DNA from: Nitrosomonas eutropha
Lineage (GTDB): Bacteria; Pseudomonadota; Gammaproteobacteria; Burkholderiales; Nitrosomonadaceae
Direction of reading: 5' to 3'
Length of the DNA stretch: 64,000 bases
NCBI RefSeq assembly: GCF_003201195.1
Contig: NZ_QICQ01000006.1
Coordinates: 37,830-101,829, forward strand
How positions within the stretch are numbered: the stretch's first letter is position 1; each line of letters begins with the position of its first letter. The notes under the pieces are model-generated. The model was not told the DNA's origin and did not search any database. It was given only the letters and a program-made list of their open reading frames with translations. Below are positions 38,358 through 48,252 of this stretch, piece after piece. The position numbers were made by a program, and so were the translations under genes.

Positions 38358-39641
38358 ATGGCTGCTGTTGAAAATATTGAACCCGATCATGCCGAGCTGC
38401 TGCGATTTATTAGTGCAGGCAGTGTAGATGATGGTAAAAGCACGCTGATAGGTCGTTTGCTGCATGATTCAAAATCCATCTTCGAAGATCAGTTGAGTGC
38501 TGTTACCAGAACCTCTAACAAACGCGGGATGGAAAAAATTGATCTCTCGCTTTTTACTGACGGATTGCAAGCAGAGCGGGAGCAGGGAATCACTATTGAT
38601 GTGGCGTATCGTTATTTCAATACACCCAAGCGCAAGTTTATTATTGCGGACACACCAGGCCATGAGCAATATACGCGTAATATGGTAACGGGTGCTTCTA
38701 CTGCCAATCTTGCAATTGTTCTTATCGATGCGCGCAAGGGAGTTTTGACACAATCCCGGCGGCACGCCTACCTTGCCAGTCTGGTTGGCATTCCTCATCT
38801 GGTTGTGGCAATTAATAAAATGGATCTGGTTGGCTATTCCCAGGAAATCTTCAAGCAGATTTGTGCTGAATTTGCTGTGTTTTTACAAGGGCTGGGGTTT
38901 CGTTCCATTGAATATATACCAATATCTGCGCTACTTGGAGATATGGTCGTGGAACGTGGTGACAACCTTGACTGGTATTCGGGCAAGCCATTATTGGATT
39001 ATCTGGAATCCATTAATATAGAACACGATATCAACGTACTGGATTTTCGCTTTCCGGTACAGTGGGTATGTCGTCCGCAAACGGAAGAAATGCATGATTT
39101 CCGTGGGTATACGGGTCGAATCGAATCCGGAACAATACGCGTGGGGGATGCAGTAACAGTATTACCATCCGGATTAACATCCCGCATCAAAGAAATTCTT
39201 TTATATAACGACAGTTTTGAAACCGCTTTTGCGCCACAATCCGTCATCTTGACCATTGAAGATCATCTGGATATCTCGCGCGGAGATATGCTAATCAATG
39301 GTGGAGAGCCGCCTCAAATTACCAGGGAGTTTGATGCCATGCTCTGCTGGTTATCCGAACAAGCATTTGACCCCAATCGTAAATATATTATCAAGCATAC
39401 CACTCGTATCGTTAAAGGATTAATCACCCGAATTGACTATCGGGTTGATATAAATACAATGCATCAAGAGCCAGTTAACATTTTGACAATGAATGATATT
39501 GCTAGAATTGGAATGAAGGTACAGCAACCACTCGTCATTGATGCATATGCCAAAAATCGGGGAACTGGTTGTTTTATTCTGATTGATGAAGTCAGCAATA
39601 ATACTGTGGCAGCCGGCATGATTTGTATCCGAGAAAGCTGA
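38358..39641 (+). CDS. cysN: CysN, sulfate adenylyltransferase GTPase subunit
   Basis: A 427-residue EF-Tu-like GTPase that drives APS formation by CysD. G motifs are visible: SVDDGKSTLIGRLL near 21-34 (G1), DTPGHEQYTRNM near 105 (G3) and AINKMDL near 155 (G4). Length and C-terminus show it is not fused to CysC, in line with the APS-type CysH. It is the last gene of cysHDN. Confidence 0.96.
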   Translation: MAAVENIEPDHAELLRFISAGSVDDGKSTLIGRLLHDSKSIFEDQLSAVTRTSNKRGMEKIDLSLFTDGLQAEREQGITIDVAYRYFNTPKRKFIIADTPGHEQYTRNMVTGASTANLAIVLIDARKGVLTQSRRHAYLASLVGIPHLVVAINKMDLVGYSQEIFKQICAEFAVFLQGLGFRSIEYIPISALLGDMVVERGDNLDWYSGKPLLDYLESINIEHDINVLDFRFPVQWVCRPQTEEMHDFRGYTGRIESGTIRVGDAVTVLPSGLTSRIKEILLYNDSFETAFAPQSVILTIEDHLDISRGDMLINGGEPPQITREFDAMLCWLSEQAFDPNRKYIIKHTTRIVKGLITRIDYRVDINTMHQEPVNILTMNDIARIGMKVQQPLVIDAYAKNRGTGCFILIDEVSNNTVAAGMICIRES

Positions 39642-39745
39642 TTACATTTTCCAAACCGAAAATTATTCCGATCAATAAATACCTGCCATCTGTTTATTCC
39701 TATTTTTGTATTAGAAAAATATCCTGGATATTTGACTAAAAATAT

Positions 39746-42700
39746 ATGATTGATTCTCAATCAATGCACAATTATTCCTCAATAATGCCTGACCCCAGGC
39801 TTGTCCTTGAATTTGGCATGTCCTTTCCGGAACTGTATGAACGAGCTGGCCTGGTTAAACTGGATCAGATATTCCTGAGTTTTCTTGGAGAAGGTGATCC
39901 CAGATTATGTGATCGGCTGATTCAGGCACGAAAGCATCCAGGGCAACTGTCACCCAAGGATGAATCCGCTTTGCTGATTGAAGTGGCTCCCTGGCTGGAA
40001 GACTTTGTTGCGATATTGTTTGGCATTAAAAGTGAGGTTAACACCTTAGCTGCGCGACATCATGAACTGGCCCCCCTTTATTTCTGTAAACGTCAGTTTG
40101 TACAGCGGCGTGCCAAAACCAAGGTGAGTGATGAGATATTGCAAACACTGAATGGCCTGGAGCTGGAACGAAAGTTGGTGGAAGAATTTGGCCAGCCTTT
40201 TTCGGAGCTTATTTTTGCATCTCATGTTGCTCACTGGATGACGGATGAAGCAAATTATTCGGTACAGCTTGAGCTTGCGTTGCATTATGCCGCTTGGGCG
40301 TTGCGTACATCTGCAGGGCAAGTGCATACTCATCAGGGTATTTTATTCAAATCTCCACGTAAACTGGATCCGAAACATCTGCTGTCATTGGAGAGTGATG
40401 ATTGCAATGGATATATGATGCACCGTCTTGATCATGTTCGGTATCGTGAAGGTTTTTCACTGACAGATCATGGAACCGATTTGACAGGCGCTCTGGATGA
40501 GGCGAACTATTGTATCTGGTGTCACGAACAAGGCAAGGATTCCTGTTCAAAAGGATTCTTGCAAAAATCAAAAGAAATTCCAGAAGTAAAAACCTTTAAA
40601 AGAAATGATCTGGGGGTGTTACTTGCCGGCTGTCCGCTGGAAGAGCGTATTTCAGAATTTCACAAGCTTAAAACCCAGGGGGTTGCGATTGGCAGTTTGG
40701 CCATGATCGTGCTGGACAATCCGATGTGTGCAGGAACCGGGCACCGTATCTGTAACGATTGCATGAAATCATGCATTTATCAGAAACAGGATCCCGTCAA
40801 TATTCCCCAGGCTGAAACACGCACACTTAAGGATGTACTCGAATTACCTTGGGGATTTGAGATTTACAGCTTGCTAACGCGCTGGAATCCGCTTAATTTG
40901 CACAGACCCTATCCCAAAGCGGCAACAGGCAAGAAAGTGCTGGTGGTTGGTATGGGGCCGGCAGGCTACACATTGTCACATCATCTTATGAATGATGGCC
41001 ATACCGTAGTGGGTGTGGATGGATTAAAAATAGAGCCTTTATCAGCCAATATCTCTGGAATAGATATAAAAGGCGAGCGTAATTCTTTTATGCCGATTTA
41101 CGATGTCAAGCAGTTAAGCGAAGATCTAGATGAACGATTGCCTGCCGGGTTTGGTGGTGTAGCTGAATATGGTATTACAGTACGTTGGGATAAGAATTTC
41201 CTTAAACTGATCCGTTTATTACTGGAACGTCGTTCGGAATTTGCTCTTTTCGGTGGTGTGCGCTTTGGAGGCACGCTGACTGTCGATGATGCATGGCAGC
41301 TAGGATTTGATCATATTGCACTAGCAGCAGGCGCTGGACGTCCAACTATTTTGAATATACCCAACGGATTAGCTCGAGGCGTGCGAGCTGCATCTGACTT
41401 CCTGATGGCGCTTCAGCTAACGGGAGCTGCCCAGAGCAATTCTATCGCCAACATGCAGTTGCGTTTACCGGTGGTCGTGATAGGGGGTGGATTGACAGCA
41501 ATCGATGCTGCAACAGAAGCGCTGGCTTATTACCCCATTCAGGTAGAAAAATTCCTGAAGCGCTATGAAATATTGGCAGCAGTACAAGGAGAGGCTGTAA
41601 TACGCGCTAGTTGGGACATTGAAGAGTGTGAAATTGCTGAAGAATTTATGAGTCACGCACGAGCTATCCGTAATGAGAAAGCTCAGGCGGGACAGGAAAA
41701 TCGCGAACCTCGTGTTGCGGCATTGCTGCAATCCTGGGGTGGCGCTATAGTTGCTTATCGAAAACGATTGATCGACAGTCCTTCCTATACGCTGAATCAT
41801 GAAGAAGTAGAGAAAGCGTTGGAGGAGGGTATCTATTTTGCCGAAGGCCTGACTCCATTGAGGATTGATATTGATCAATGGGAGCATGTTCAATCTATCT
41901 GTTTTGTTGTTCAGGCAGTGGATGAGGAGGGTAATTGGTATAAAGTGAGGGAGGTAGTTCAACCTGCTCGAACAATATTGGTGGCAGCTGGAACCCAGCC
42001 GAATACTGTTCTGGCACGTGAAGACTCACAGTATTTCAAACTGAATGGACACTATTTTGCTTCTTATGATGAACAAGGTCAGCCTGTAGATGTCATTAAA
42101 GGTAATCCCAAGCCTGAGACGCCCGCGGTATTATTGAGCCACTCTAGTGATGGACGTTTCATCAGTTTCTTTGGTGACCTGCATCCATCTTATTCAGGTA
42201 ATGTGGTTAAAGCAATGTCCAGTGCCAAACAAGGGTATCCAGTGGTCAGCCGAGTGCTTGCTCAGATTGATCCCGTATCAGTACAAACCGCTTCTCAATT
42301 TTTCATTGAAATTGGAGATGAGTTGCGCGCTACCGTGCATAAGGTGGAACGCCTGACACCAAACATCATAGAAGTTGTCGTTCATGCACCTTTGGCTGCT
42401 CGTCATTTTCGCCCTGGGCAATTTTATCGTTTTCAAAATTATGCTTTATTTGCAAGAAGTTCTGAGCAAACCCGTTTGGCTATGGAAGGAATTGCCCTTA
42501 CAGGCGCTTCAGTTGATACCTCGAAAGGTTTGGTATCATTGATCGCACTGGAAATGGGTGGATCTGCAAATTTGTGCTCGTTACTTCAACCTGGTGAGCC
42601 GGTTATTTTGATGGGTCCAACCGGAACACCAACGGAAATTGAATCCAATGAAACTGTTATATTGGTTGGTGGCGGGCTAGGTAATGCAGTATTGTTCTCG

Positions 42701-43297
42701 ATTGGTGCTGCTGCCCGGGTTGCTGGTTGTAAAGTATTGTATTTTGCAGGCTACAAAAAATTGGCTGACCGCTACAAAGTGGCAGAAATAGAAGCGGCAG
42801 CCGATACCATTGTTTGGTGCAGCGACGAATCACCAGGATTCCAACCTTCTCGTCCAGGCGATTTGAGTTATGTGGGTAATATTGTGCAGGCAATGGTTGC
42901 TTATGCCAATGGTGAGCTGGGTCACACACCGATTTCCATGCAGGCTGCCGACCGTATTATAGCAATCGGCTCCGATCGCATGATGGCAGCAGTTGCTGCT
43001 GCACGGCATCAGCAACTGGCACCTTATCTTAAAGCCGGACACTTTGCAGTGGGATCGATTAATTCCCCGATGCAGTGCATGATGAAGGAAATCTGCGCGC
43101 AATGCCTGCAACCTCAAAAGAATCCCGAGACAGGCGAGATTTCATACGTTTTTTCCTGCTTTAATCAAGATCAGCCATTGGATCTGGTCGATTTCGGTGG
43201 ATTAGCTTCACGTTTGCGCCTGAATAGTGTGCAGGAAAAACTGACAAGTCACTGGATTGGACATTGTTTGCAACACAGTAATAATCATGCATCTTAG
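39746..43297 (+). CDS. Large Fe-S/flavin oxidoreductase fusion: GltD-like core plus PyrK/DHODB-like C-terminus
   Basis: A 1183-residue soluble protein whose function I do not recognise. The N-terminal 250 residues are unassigned. Cysteine clusters follow: CIWCHEQGKDSC near 256-267 and CAGTGHRICNDCMKSCIYQK near 328-347, resembling the ferredoxin-like part of GltD/DPYD proteins. Two dinucleotide folds come next: VLVVGMGPAGYTLSHHL near 398 and VVVIGGGLTAIDAATEAL near 576. From about 855 a second flavin-reductase module appears (FRPGQFYRFQNY, then VILVGGGLGNAVLFSIG), ending in CMMKEICAQC near 1110, the [2Fe-2S] motif of dihydroorotate dehydrogenase electron-transfer subunits. It lies between cysN and the transhydrogenase operon, so an NAD(P)H electron-bifurcating or transfer role is plausible. 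The start has no Shine-Dalgarno sequence. Confidence 0.8.
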   Translation: MIDSQSMHNYSSIMPDPRLVLEFGMSFPELYERAGLVKLDQIFLSFLGEGDPRLCDRLIQARKHPGQLSPKDESALLIEVAPWLEDFVAILFGIKSEVNTLAARHHELAPLYFCKRQFVQRRAKTKVSDEILQTLNGLELERKLVEEFGQPFSELIFASHVAHWMTDEANYSVQLELALHYAAWALRTSAGQVHTHQGILFKSPRKLDPKHLLSLESDDCNGYMMHRLDHVRYREGFSLTDHGTDLTGALDEANYCIWCHEQGKDSCSKGFLQKSKEIPEVKTFKRNDLGVLLAGCPLEERISEFHKLKTQGVAIGSLAMIVLDNPMCAGTGHRICNDCMKSCIYQKQDPVNIPQAETRTLKDVLELPWGFEIYSLLTRWNPLNLHRPYPKAATGKKVLVVGMGPAGYTLSHHLMNDGHTVVGVDGLKIEPLSANISGIDIKGERNSFMPIYDVKQLSEDLDERLPAGFGGVAEYGITVRWDKNFLKLIRLLLERRSEFALFGGVRFGGTLTVDDAWQLGFDHIALAAGAGRPTILNIPNGLARGVRAASDFLMALQLTGAAQSNSIANMQLRLPVVVIGGGLTAIDAATEALAYYPIQVEKFLKRYEILAAVQGEAVIRASWDIEECEIAEEFMSHARAIRNEKAQAGQENREPRVAALLQSWGGAIVAYRKRLIDSPSYTLNHEEVEKALEEGIYFAEGLTPLRIDIDQWEHVQSICFVVQAVDEEGNWYKVREVVQPARTILVAAGTQPNTVLAREDSQYFKLNGHYFASYDEQGQPVDVIKGNPKPETPAVLLSHSSDGRFISFFGDLHPSYSGNVVKAMSSAKQGYPVVSRVLAQIDPVSVQTASQFFIEIGDELRATVHKVERLTPNIIEVVVHAPLAARHFRPGQFYRFQNYALFARSSEQTRLAMEGIALTGASVDTSKGLVSLIALEMGGSANLCSLLQPGEPVILMGPTGTPTEIESNETVILVGGGLGNAVLFSIGAAARVAGCKVLYFAGYKKLADRYKVAEIEAAADTIVWCSDESPGFQPSRPGDLSYVGNIVQAMVAYANGELGHTPISMQAADRIIAIGSDRMMAAVAAARHQQLAPYLKAGHFAVGSINSPMQCMMKEICAQCLQPQKNPETGEISYVFSCFNQDQPLDLVDFGGLASRLRLNSVQEKLTSHWIGHCLQHSNNHAS

Positions 43298-43452
43298 TCA
43301 GATATCATGAATGTGAATGCTGCCAAAATAAATCTGTTTTAAATTGATTTAGAATTTGGTATTAAATTGAATGAGTGTGATGGATTTTGCTGTGGTTGTC
43401 AGTACGACAATTTTTGATTAATGAATTAATAAAATAACAAGGGAGAACATCC

Positions 43453-44580
43453 ATGCACATAGGCATACCTGCCGAAACGCGTGCAGGAGAAACACGCGTG
43501 GCGGCTACGCCAGAAACCGTCAAGAAATTGGTTGCCAAGGGACTGCATACTGTTCTGGTGCAGGCAGGAGCGGGCATAAACGCCAGCATCCCTGATTCCG
43601 CATACCAGGAAGCAGGTGCAGTAATCGTCTCCGGTGCTTCGCAGTTATATGAGCAATCCCAGATCATACTGAAGGTTCGGGGCCCTGAAGCCAGCGAACT
43701 GGTTCATATGAAAAAAGATGCGATACTGATTGGTTTGCTTGCACCTCATCTTGCAGAAGAAATTGAGATAGTAGCCCGGCATGGTGTCACTGCATTCGCG
43801 ATGGAAAAACTACCCCGTATATCACGGGCCCAAAGTATGGATGTGCTGTCTTCTCAGGCCAATATTGGTGGTTACAAAGCAGTTATTCTGGCTGCTAATG
43901 TATACCAGAGATTTTTTCCCATGCTGATGACGGCAGCCGGTACGGTTAAAGCCGCACGTATGTTGATTCTAGGAGCTGGTGTGGCTGGGTTGCAGGCGAT
44001 TGCAACAGCCAAACGCTTGGGTGCAGTGATTGAAGCATTTGATGTGAGGCCAGCAGTCAAAGAGCAGGTAGAAAGCTTGGGAGCTAAGTTTGTGGAAGTT
44101 CCATTGACGGATGAGGAAAAAGCTAAAGCAGAGACTGCTGGCGGATACGCGGCTGAAATGTCGGAGGATTACAAGCGTCGGCAGAGCAATCTGATTCATG
44201 AACGTGCCGCTGCTGCAGATATTATCATTACAACTGCTTTGATTCCGGGTCGCCCGGCTCCCATCCTGATTAGTGAAGAAACAGTCAAGGCGATGAAGCC
44301 CGGCTCGGTAATAGTGGATATGGCCGTTGAAGCAGGTGGAAATTGTCCGTTATCAGAGCTTGGCAAAACTGTAGTTAAACACGGCGTGCATTTGGTTGGC
44401 ATAGCAAATCTCCCAGGATTGGTGGCGACAGACGCCAGTGCGTTATATGCACGTAATCTGTTAAATTTCCTAAATCTAATATTGGATACACAGACTGGCG
44501 AGCTTAAAATAGATCGCGAAGACGAGATTGTCAAAGGAAGCCTGGTCTGTACGGCTGGAGAAATTATAGGTAAATCATAA
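43453..44580 (+). CDS. pntAA: PntAA, NAD(P) transhydrogenase subunit alpha part 1
   Basis: A 375-residue NAD(H)-binding domain I of proton-translocating transhydrogenase, in the split form known from Rhodospirillum. Marks include GIPAETRAGETRVAATPETV at the N-terminus, AQSMDVLSSQANIGGYKAV near 130 and the Rossmann loop MLILGAGVAGLQAIATAKRL near 173. It transfers hydride between NAD(H) and NADP(H) with PntB. AAGGGAG precedes the ATG. The pntAA-pntAB-pntB genes form an operon, possibly with the redox fusion gene upstream. Confidence 0.96.
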   Translation: MHIGIPAETRAGETRVAATPETVKKLVAKGLHTVLVQAGAGINASIPDSAYQEAGAVIVSGASQLYEQSQIILKVRGPEASELVHMKKDAILIGLLAPHLAEEIEIVARHGVTAFAMEKLPRISRAQSMDVLSSQANIGGYKAVILAANVYQRFFPMLMTAAGTVKAARMLILGAGVAGLQAIATAKRLGAVIEAFDVRPAVKEQVESLGAKFVEVPLTDEEKAKAETAGGYAAEMSEDYKRRQSNLIHERAAAADIIITTALIPGRPAPILISEETVKAMKPGSVIVDMAVEAGGNCPLSELGKTVVKHGVHLVGIANLPGLVATDASALYARNLLNFLNLILDTQTGELKIDREDEIVKGSLVCTAGEIIGKS

Positions 44581-44634
44581 AAGTCGGTTGTATTGTTTAC
44601 ACATAAAATTTATGAATCTCTATGAGGAAAACAC

Positions 44635-44943
44635 ATGATTGGAGAAATTGATCCAACGATCATTAACCTGACAGTATTTGTCCTGGCAGTTTTTGTTGGC
44701 TACCATGTGGTGTGGAATGTGACACCTGCTCTTCATACCCCCTTGATGTCAGTAACAAATGCAATTTCCAGTATCATTCTGGTCGGAGCAATGTTGGCAG
44801 CGGGCTCAGCTGAAGCGGACTGGGGGGCGTGGTTAGGGGCTGCAGCCGTGGTCTTGGCATCCATCAATGTATTCGGTGGATTTCTCGTTACCCAGCGTAT
44901 GCTGGAAATGTTTAAGAAAAAAGATAAAAAAGGACAAGCCTAA
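44635..44943 (+). CDS. pntAB: PntAB, NAD(P) transhydrogenase subunit alpha part 2
   Basis: A 102-residue membrane subunit with three hydrophobic helices ([49 protein letters not shown]) and a basic tail KKKDKKGQA. It forms part of the proton channel. The [19 protein letters not shown] sequence is typical of the family. It is separated from pntB by no bases: the stop is followed at once by the pntB ATG. Confidence 0.95.
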   Translation: MIGEIDPTIINLTVFVLAVFVGYHVVWNVTPALHTPLMSVTNAISSIILVGAMLAAGSAEADWGAWLGAAAVVLASINVFGGFLVTQRMLEMFKKKDKKGQA

Positions 44944-46323
44944 ATGTCTGTTAACTTCATCGCGCTGGCCTATCTGGTAGCGGCTGTATTTTTTATTCTT
45001 TCACTCAAGGGATTAAGTTCGCCCACTGCTGCACGTCGTGGCAATCTACTTGGTATGTTGGGGATGGGTATTGCTGTAAGTACAACCCTGACCATTACTG
45101 GAAACTGGGTGCTGATTTTAAGCTGTATTGCTGTGGGTGCAATCATCGGTTCAATTGTGGCGCAGCGTATTCAGATGACTGCAATGCCTGAACTCATTGC
45201 GTTCATGCATTCGCTTGTTGGACTTGCTGCGGTATTTATTGCAATTGCCGCTGTCAATAATCCGGTTTCATTCGGTTTGCCGGAAATATTACCTGCTGGT
45301 AATAAACTTGAGCTTTTTCTGGGGACTTTCATCGGTGCCATGACATGGTCTGGATCCGTTATTGCTTTCCTTAAGTTATCCGGGCGCATGAGTGGCGCAC
45401 CGATTATCTTTAGTGGCCAGCATATGGTTAATTTGTTGCTGGCAATTGTCATGATCAGTTTTGGCTTATGGTTTTTCTTTAGCGAAACAACGAACTGGAC
45501 TGCATTTTCTACAATGACAGCGGTTGCCTTCCTGTTGGGTTTTCTCATTATTATTCCAATCGGTGGTGCAGACATGCCGGTTGTGATTTCCATGTTGAAC
45601 TCATATTCGGGATGGGCTGCAGCAGGAATTGGTTTTTCGCTTGGGAATCCGATGTTGATTATCGCCGGATCTCTGGTAGGTAGCTCTGGCGCAATTCTCT
45701 CTTACATTATGTGTAAGGCCATGAACCGACCATTTCTTTCTGTGATTCTTGGTGGTTTTGGCAGTGATGGAGGAAGCCAGAGTACTAGCGATGGGGCACA
45801 GAAAACCTACCGTAGCGGTAGTGCAGATGATGCTGCATTTTTGTTGGGGAATTCGGACAGTGTTATTATCATTCCCGGATATGGACTGGCCGTGGCACGT
45901 GCTCAGCATGCCGTTAAAGAATTAGCATTGGCACTGCATAAAAAAGGAATCAATATTCGTTTTGCCATTCATCCTGTCGCAGGTCGTATGCCTGGCCATA
46001 TGAATGTACTGCTTGCAGAGGCTGAGATTCCCTATGAGATGGTTCAGGAAATGGAAGAGATCAACAGTGATTTTCCGAATACCGATGTCGTACTGGTATT
46101 AGGCGCAAATGACGTAGTCAATCCGGCAGCAAATGTTCCAGGAAGTCCTATTTACGGAATGCCAATCCTGGAGGCATATAAGGCACGTACAGTAATGGTT
46201 GTCAAACGCAGTATGGCTGCTGGCTATGCGGGCTTGGACAATGATCTCTTTTATATGGATAAGACCATGATGGTATTTGGTGATGCCAAGAAAGTCGTGG
46301 AAGATATGGTTAAAGCACTTTAA
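44944..46323 (+). CDS. pntB: PntB, NAD(P) transhydrogenase subunit beta
   Basis: A 459-residue subunit with about nine transmembrane helices followed by a soluble NADP(H)-binding domain III (IIIPGYGLAVARAQHAV near 308, HPVAGRMPGHMNVLLAEAE near 343 and LVLGANDVVNPAA near 385). It couples proton entry to NADPH formation. AAAGGAC in the end of pntAB serves as ribosome site. It is the last gene of the operon. Confidence 0.97.
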   Translation: MSVNFIALAYLVAAVFFILSLKGLSSPTAARRGNLLGMLGMGIAVSTTLTITGNWVLILSCIAVGAIIGSIVAQRIQMTAMPELIAFMHSLVGLAAVFIAIAAVNNPVSFGLPEILPAGNKLELFLGTFIGAMTWSGSVIAFLKLSGRMSGAPIIFSGQHMVNLLLAIVMISFGLWFFFSETTNWTAFSTMTAVAFLLGFLIIIPIGGADMPVVISMLNSYSGWAAAGIGFSLGNPMLIIAGSLVGSSGAILSYIMCKAMNRPFLSVILGGFGSDGGSQSTSDGAQKTYRSGSADDAAFLLGNSDSVIIIPGYGLAVARAQHAVKELALALHKKGINIRFAIHPVAGRMPGHMNVLLAEAEIPYEMVQEMEEINSDFPNTDVVLVLGANDVVNPAANVPGSPIYGMPILEAYKARTVMVVKRSMAAGYAGLDNDLFYMDKTMMVFGDAKKVVEDMVKAL

Positions 46324-46344
46324 TTAAGTCGTAGTGTTATTACT

Positions 46345-47157
46345 CTAATAGCCCGATAGCTGTTTCTCAGATTTATTTCTGGAATCCAGCCACTCTCGGG
46401 CTGTTTTTTGTGCTGATGTAAGTTGTACTCTACTGAGTGAACGCATGGCTTTATCGCGTGCCAATGCTGCCTGCTCTATACCAGCTGCAGCAGCCAGATT
46501 GAACCATACATAACTTTTTTCACTATCCATTTCTACGCCTTGGCCAATTTGATAAAGCAGGCCGAGTTCATACTGCGCAAGAGGATGATTTTGTTCGGCA
46601 GCCAATATGAACCATTTTGAAGCTTCAGAGAAGTCTTGAAGTGTTCCTTTACCAGTCAGATATAGTAAACCTAGTTGATATTGGGCGTCAGCGCTGCCTT
46701 TTCTGGCTTTTTCAAGGAAAAGGCTAATCGTATAGAATCGATTGTCACTGAGGTTTGGTACAGAATGAGATTCTTCACTTCTGATCGATTCAAGATTAAT
46801 TTTCTCTCCGCGCGCAATTGCCTCAGATAGCGTTGGTTTCGTTGATGCAATAACTGATGGAGATTGAGGAGAACTTCGAAGTAATTCTGCAGAAGACGCT
46901 TGTGGTTGAGATTGCAGGTCATTTCTTATGGATTCGTCAGTAGAAAACCCAATCCAGATTAATGTTCCCAGCAAAAATATACTACCGACACTTATTGCAG
47001 CCACAAAACAAGTATCATTATTTCGACCCCAGAAGCGTGCCTTGCAGTCACGACAGCGATAGGGAGAAAGTAATAAGTTTGAAGGAGTACGCTCACCTGG
47101 CCTGAAACGGGATTTATGCGTCCGGTTACTACCACACTGAGTACAATTAATAGTCAT
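46345..47157 (-). CDS. Membrane protein with N-terminal zinc ribbon and Sel1 repeats
   Basis: A 270-residue protein of unknown role. Residues 4-41 hold two CxxC pairs (CTQCGSN and CRDCKARFWG), forming a zinc ribbon. A single hydrophobic helix follows (VAAISVGSIFLLGTLIWIGF, about 52-71), then a Ser/Glu-rich linker. Two Sel1-type repeats come next (SADAQYQLGLLYLTGKGT and HPLAQYELGLLYQIGQGV, about 155-225). This suggests a scaffold whose Sel1 repeats lie on the opposite side of the membrane from the ribbon. The gene is convergent with pntB; its product has no obvious partner. Confidence 0.8.
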   Translation of the reverse strand: MTINCTQCGSNRTHKSRFRPGERTPSNLLLSPYRCRDCKARFWGRNNDTCFVAAISVGSIFLLGTLIWIGFSTDESIRNDLQSQPQASSAELLRSSPQSPSVIASTKPTLSEAIARGEKINLESIRSEESHSVPNLSDNRFYTISLFLEKARKGSADAQYQLGLLYLTGKGTLQDFSEASKWFILAAEQNHPLAQYELGLLYQIGQGVEMDSEKSYVWFNLAAAAGIEQAALARDKAMRSLSRVQLTSAQKTAREWLDSRNKSEKQLSGY

Positions 47158-47436
47158 AATACTAAGTACTAAGTTAGAAATACAGATATTAATAAAATAG
47201 CAAGTTAGACTTGTATTCTATCAGCACATTTCTAATTTTGATCAGTAATAGACAATATGCAGACGATTGCATACAGAAGCAGCACTGGCTGAATCTAACT
47301 GGTTAGATTGGATCCAGCCACATATTCTTACCCTGATACAGGAGGTGTGTTGCTTCCGACTCTCGATGCCTTGTTGTTCTCAGTTATAAAACAACCCTGC
47401 AGACGCATATTTGACGGCAGGCCAGATGACAAGCTA

Positions 47437-47901
47437 TTAAATCTGGCTCTGCAGCCAGTTCTGAAGGCCAATATTTTGAATTACGTCTTGCTGTGTTTCC
47501 AGCCAGTCGATATGCTCTTCTGTATCTTCCAGAATTTCTTTAAAAATTTCACGTGAGACATAATCCTGTGCTGTTTCACAAGCGGCTATCGCACTTATGA
47601 GAGTTTCCCGACCTGCACGCTCCAGCTCAAGATCACAAGTGATACATTCTTGTGCATTTTCACCGATCATTAATTTCCCAAGTTCTTGTAAATTAGGCAA
47701 GCCCTCAAGAAAAAGAATGCGTTCAATTAATTGATCCGCATGCTTCATTTCTTCAATAGATTCTTGGTATTCATACTCACCGAGCTTGTTAAATCCCCAG
47801 TTTTTATACATGCGAGCATGAAGAAAATATTGATTGATAGCAGTCAATTCGAGCTGTAGCTGACGATTTAACCAGCGAATTATATCGGCATTACCTTTCA
47901 T
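47437..47901 (-). CDS. bfr: Bacterioferritin
   Basis: A 154-residue ferritin-fold iron-storage protein. Ligands of the ferroxidase site are visible: E18 region ([16 protein letters not shown]), [15 protein letters not shown] near 50-57 (ExxH) and [20 protein letters not shown] near 108-127. M52-type heme-binding methionine fits EEMKHADQ. It has a good GGAGAG ribosome site. It lies 53 bases downstream of bfd, whose product releases the stored iron. Confidence 0.95.
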   Translation of the reverse strand: MKGNADIIRWLNRQLQLELTAINQYFLHARMYKNWGFNKLGEYEYQESIEEMKHADQLIERILFLEGLPNLQELGKLMIGENAQECITCDLELERAGRETLISAIAACETAQDYVSREIFKEILEDTEEHIDWLETQQDVIQNIGLQNWLQSQI

Positions 47902-47954
47902 GATTTTCTCTCTCCGGATGATTAGCCTGCAAGCTTTAGTAAGTCAAAAGGACT

Positions 47955-48155
47955 TCAGGAGGGTCTTGCAGTAGTTTGTTGAGAAAGCTCCTGGTTCAAT
48001 ACCTTATCCAAGGTTACCTTGGCGTGGCAAGCACAAATACCACATTGACCGGTAACGCCCAAGCAGCTCCTTAGATCACGCATCCTTACGGCACCTTGTT
48101 TTACGGCCTCGTGAATGTCGCGTTCAGTTATTCCCTTACATACGCAAATATACAT
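47955..48155 (-). CDS. bfd: Bacterioferritin-associated ferredoxin
   Basis: A 66-residue [2Fe-2S] protein. All four cysteines of the BFD fold are present: YICVCKGIT at 2-10 and CLGVTGQCGICACHA near 31-45. Bfd reduces the iron core of bacterioferritin to release Fe2+. It is co-oriented with bfr and preceded by a Fur box, in line with induction on iron starvation. Confidence 0.93.
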   Translation of the reverse strand: MYICVCKGITERDIHEAVKQGAVRMRDLRSCLGVTGQCGICACHAKVTLDKVLNQELSQQTTARPS

Positions 48156-48237
48156 GAAAGATAACTTTTGTCGAATAATTTTCAGAAAACACGGGGTATA
48201 CTCAATTGATTACAGTTGCAACAACCCTAATCAGTAA

Positions 48238-48252
48238 TGAGAATAATTCTTA
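48238..48252. promoter_or_regulatory. Fur box upstream of bfd
   Basis: TGAGAAT-A-ATTCTTA agrees with 12 of 14 positions of the 7-1-7 Fur consensus (TGATAAT-N-ATTATCA) and is itself nearly palindromic. It lies 83 bases before the bfd start. Minus-strand TTGTTG and TATACC hexamers between it and the gene could form the promoter. Confidence 0.6.
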
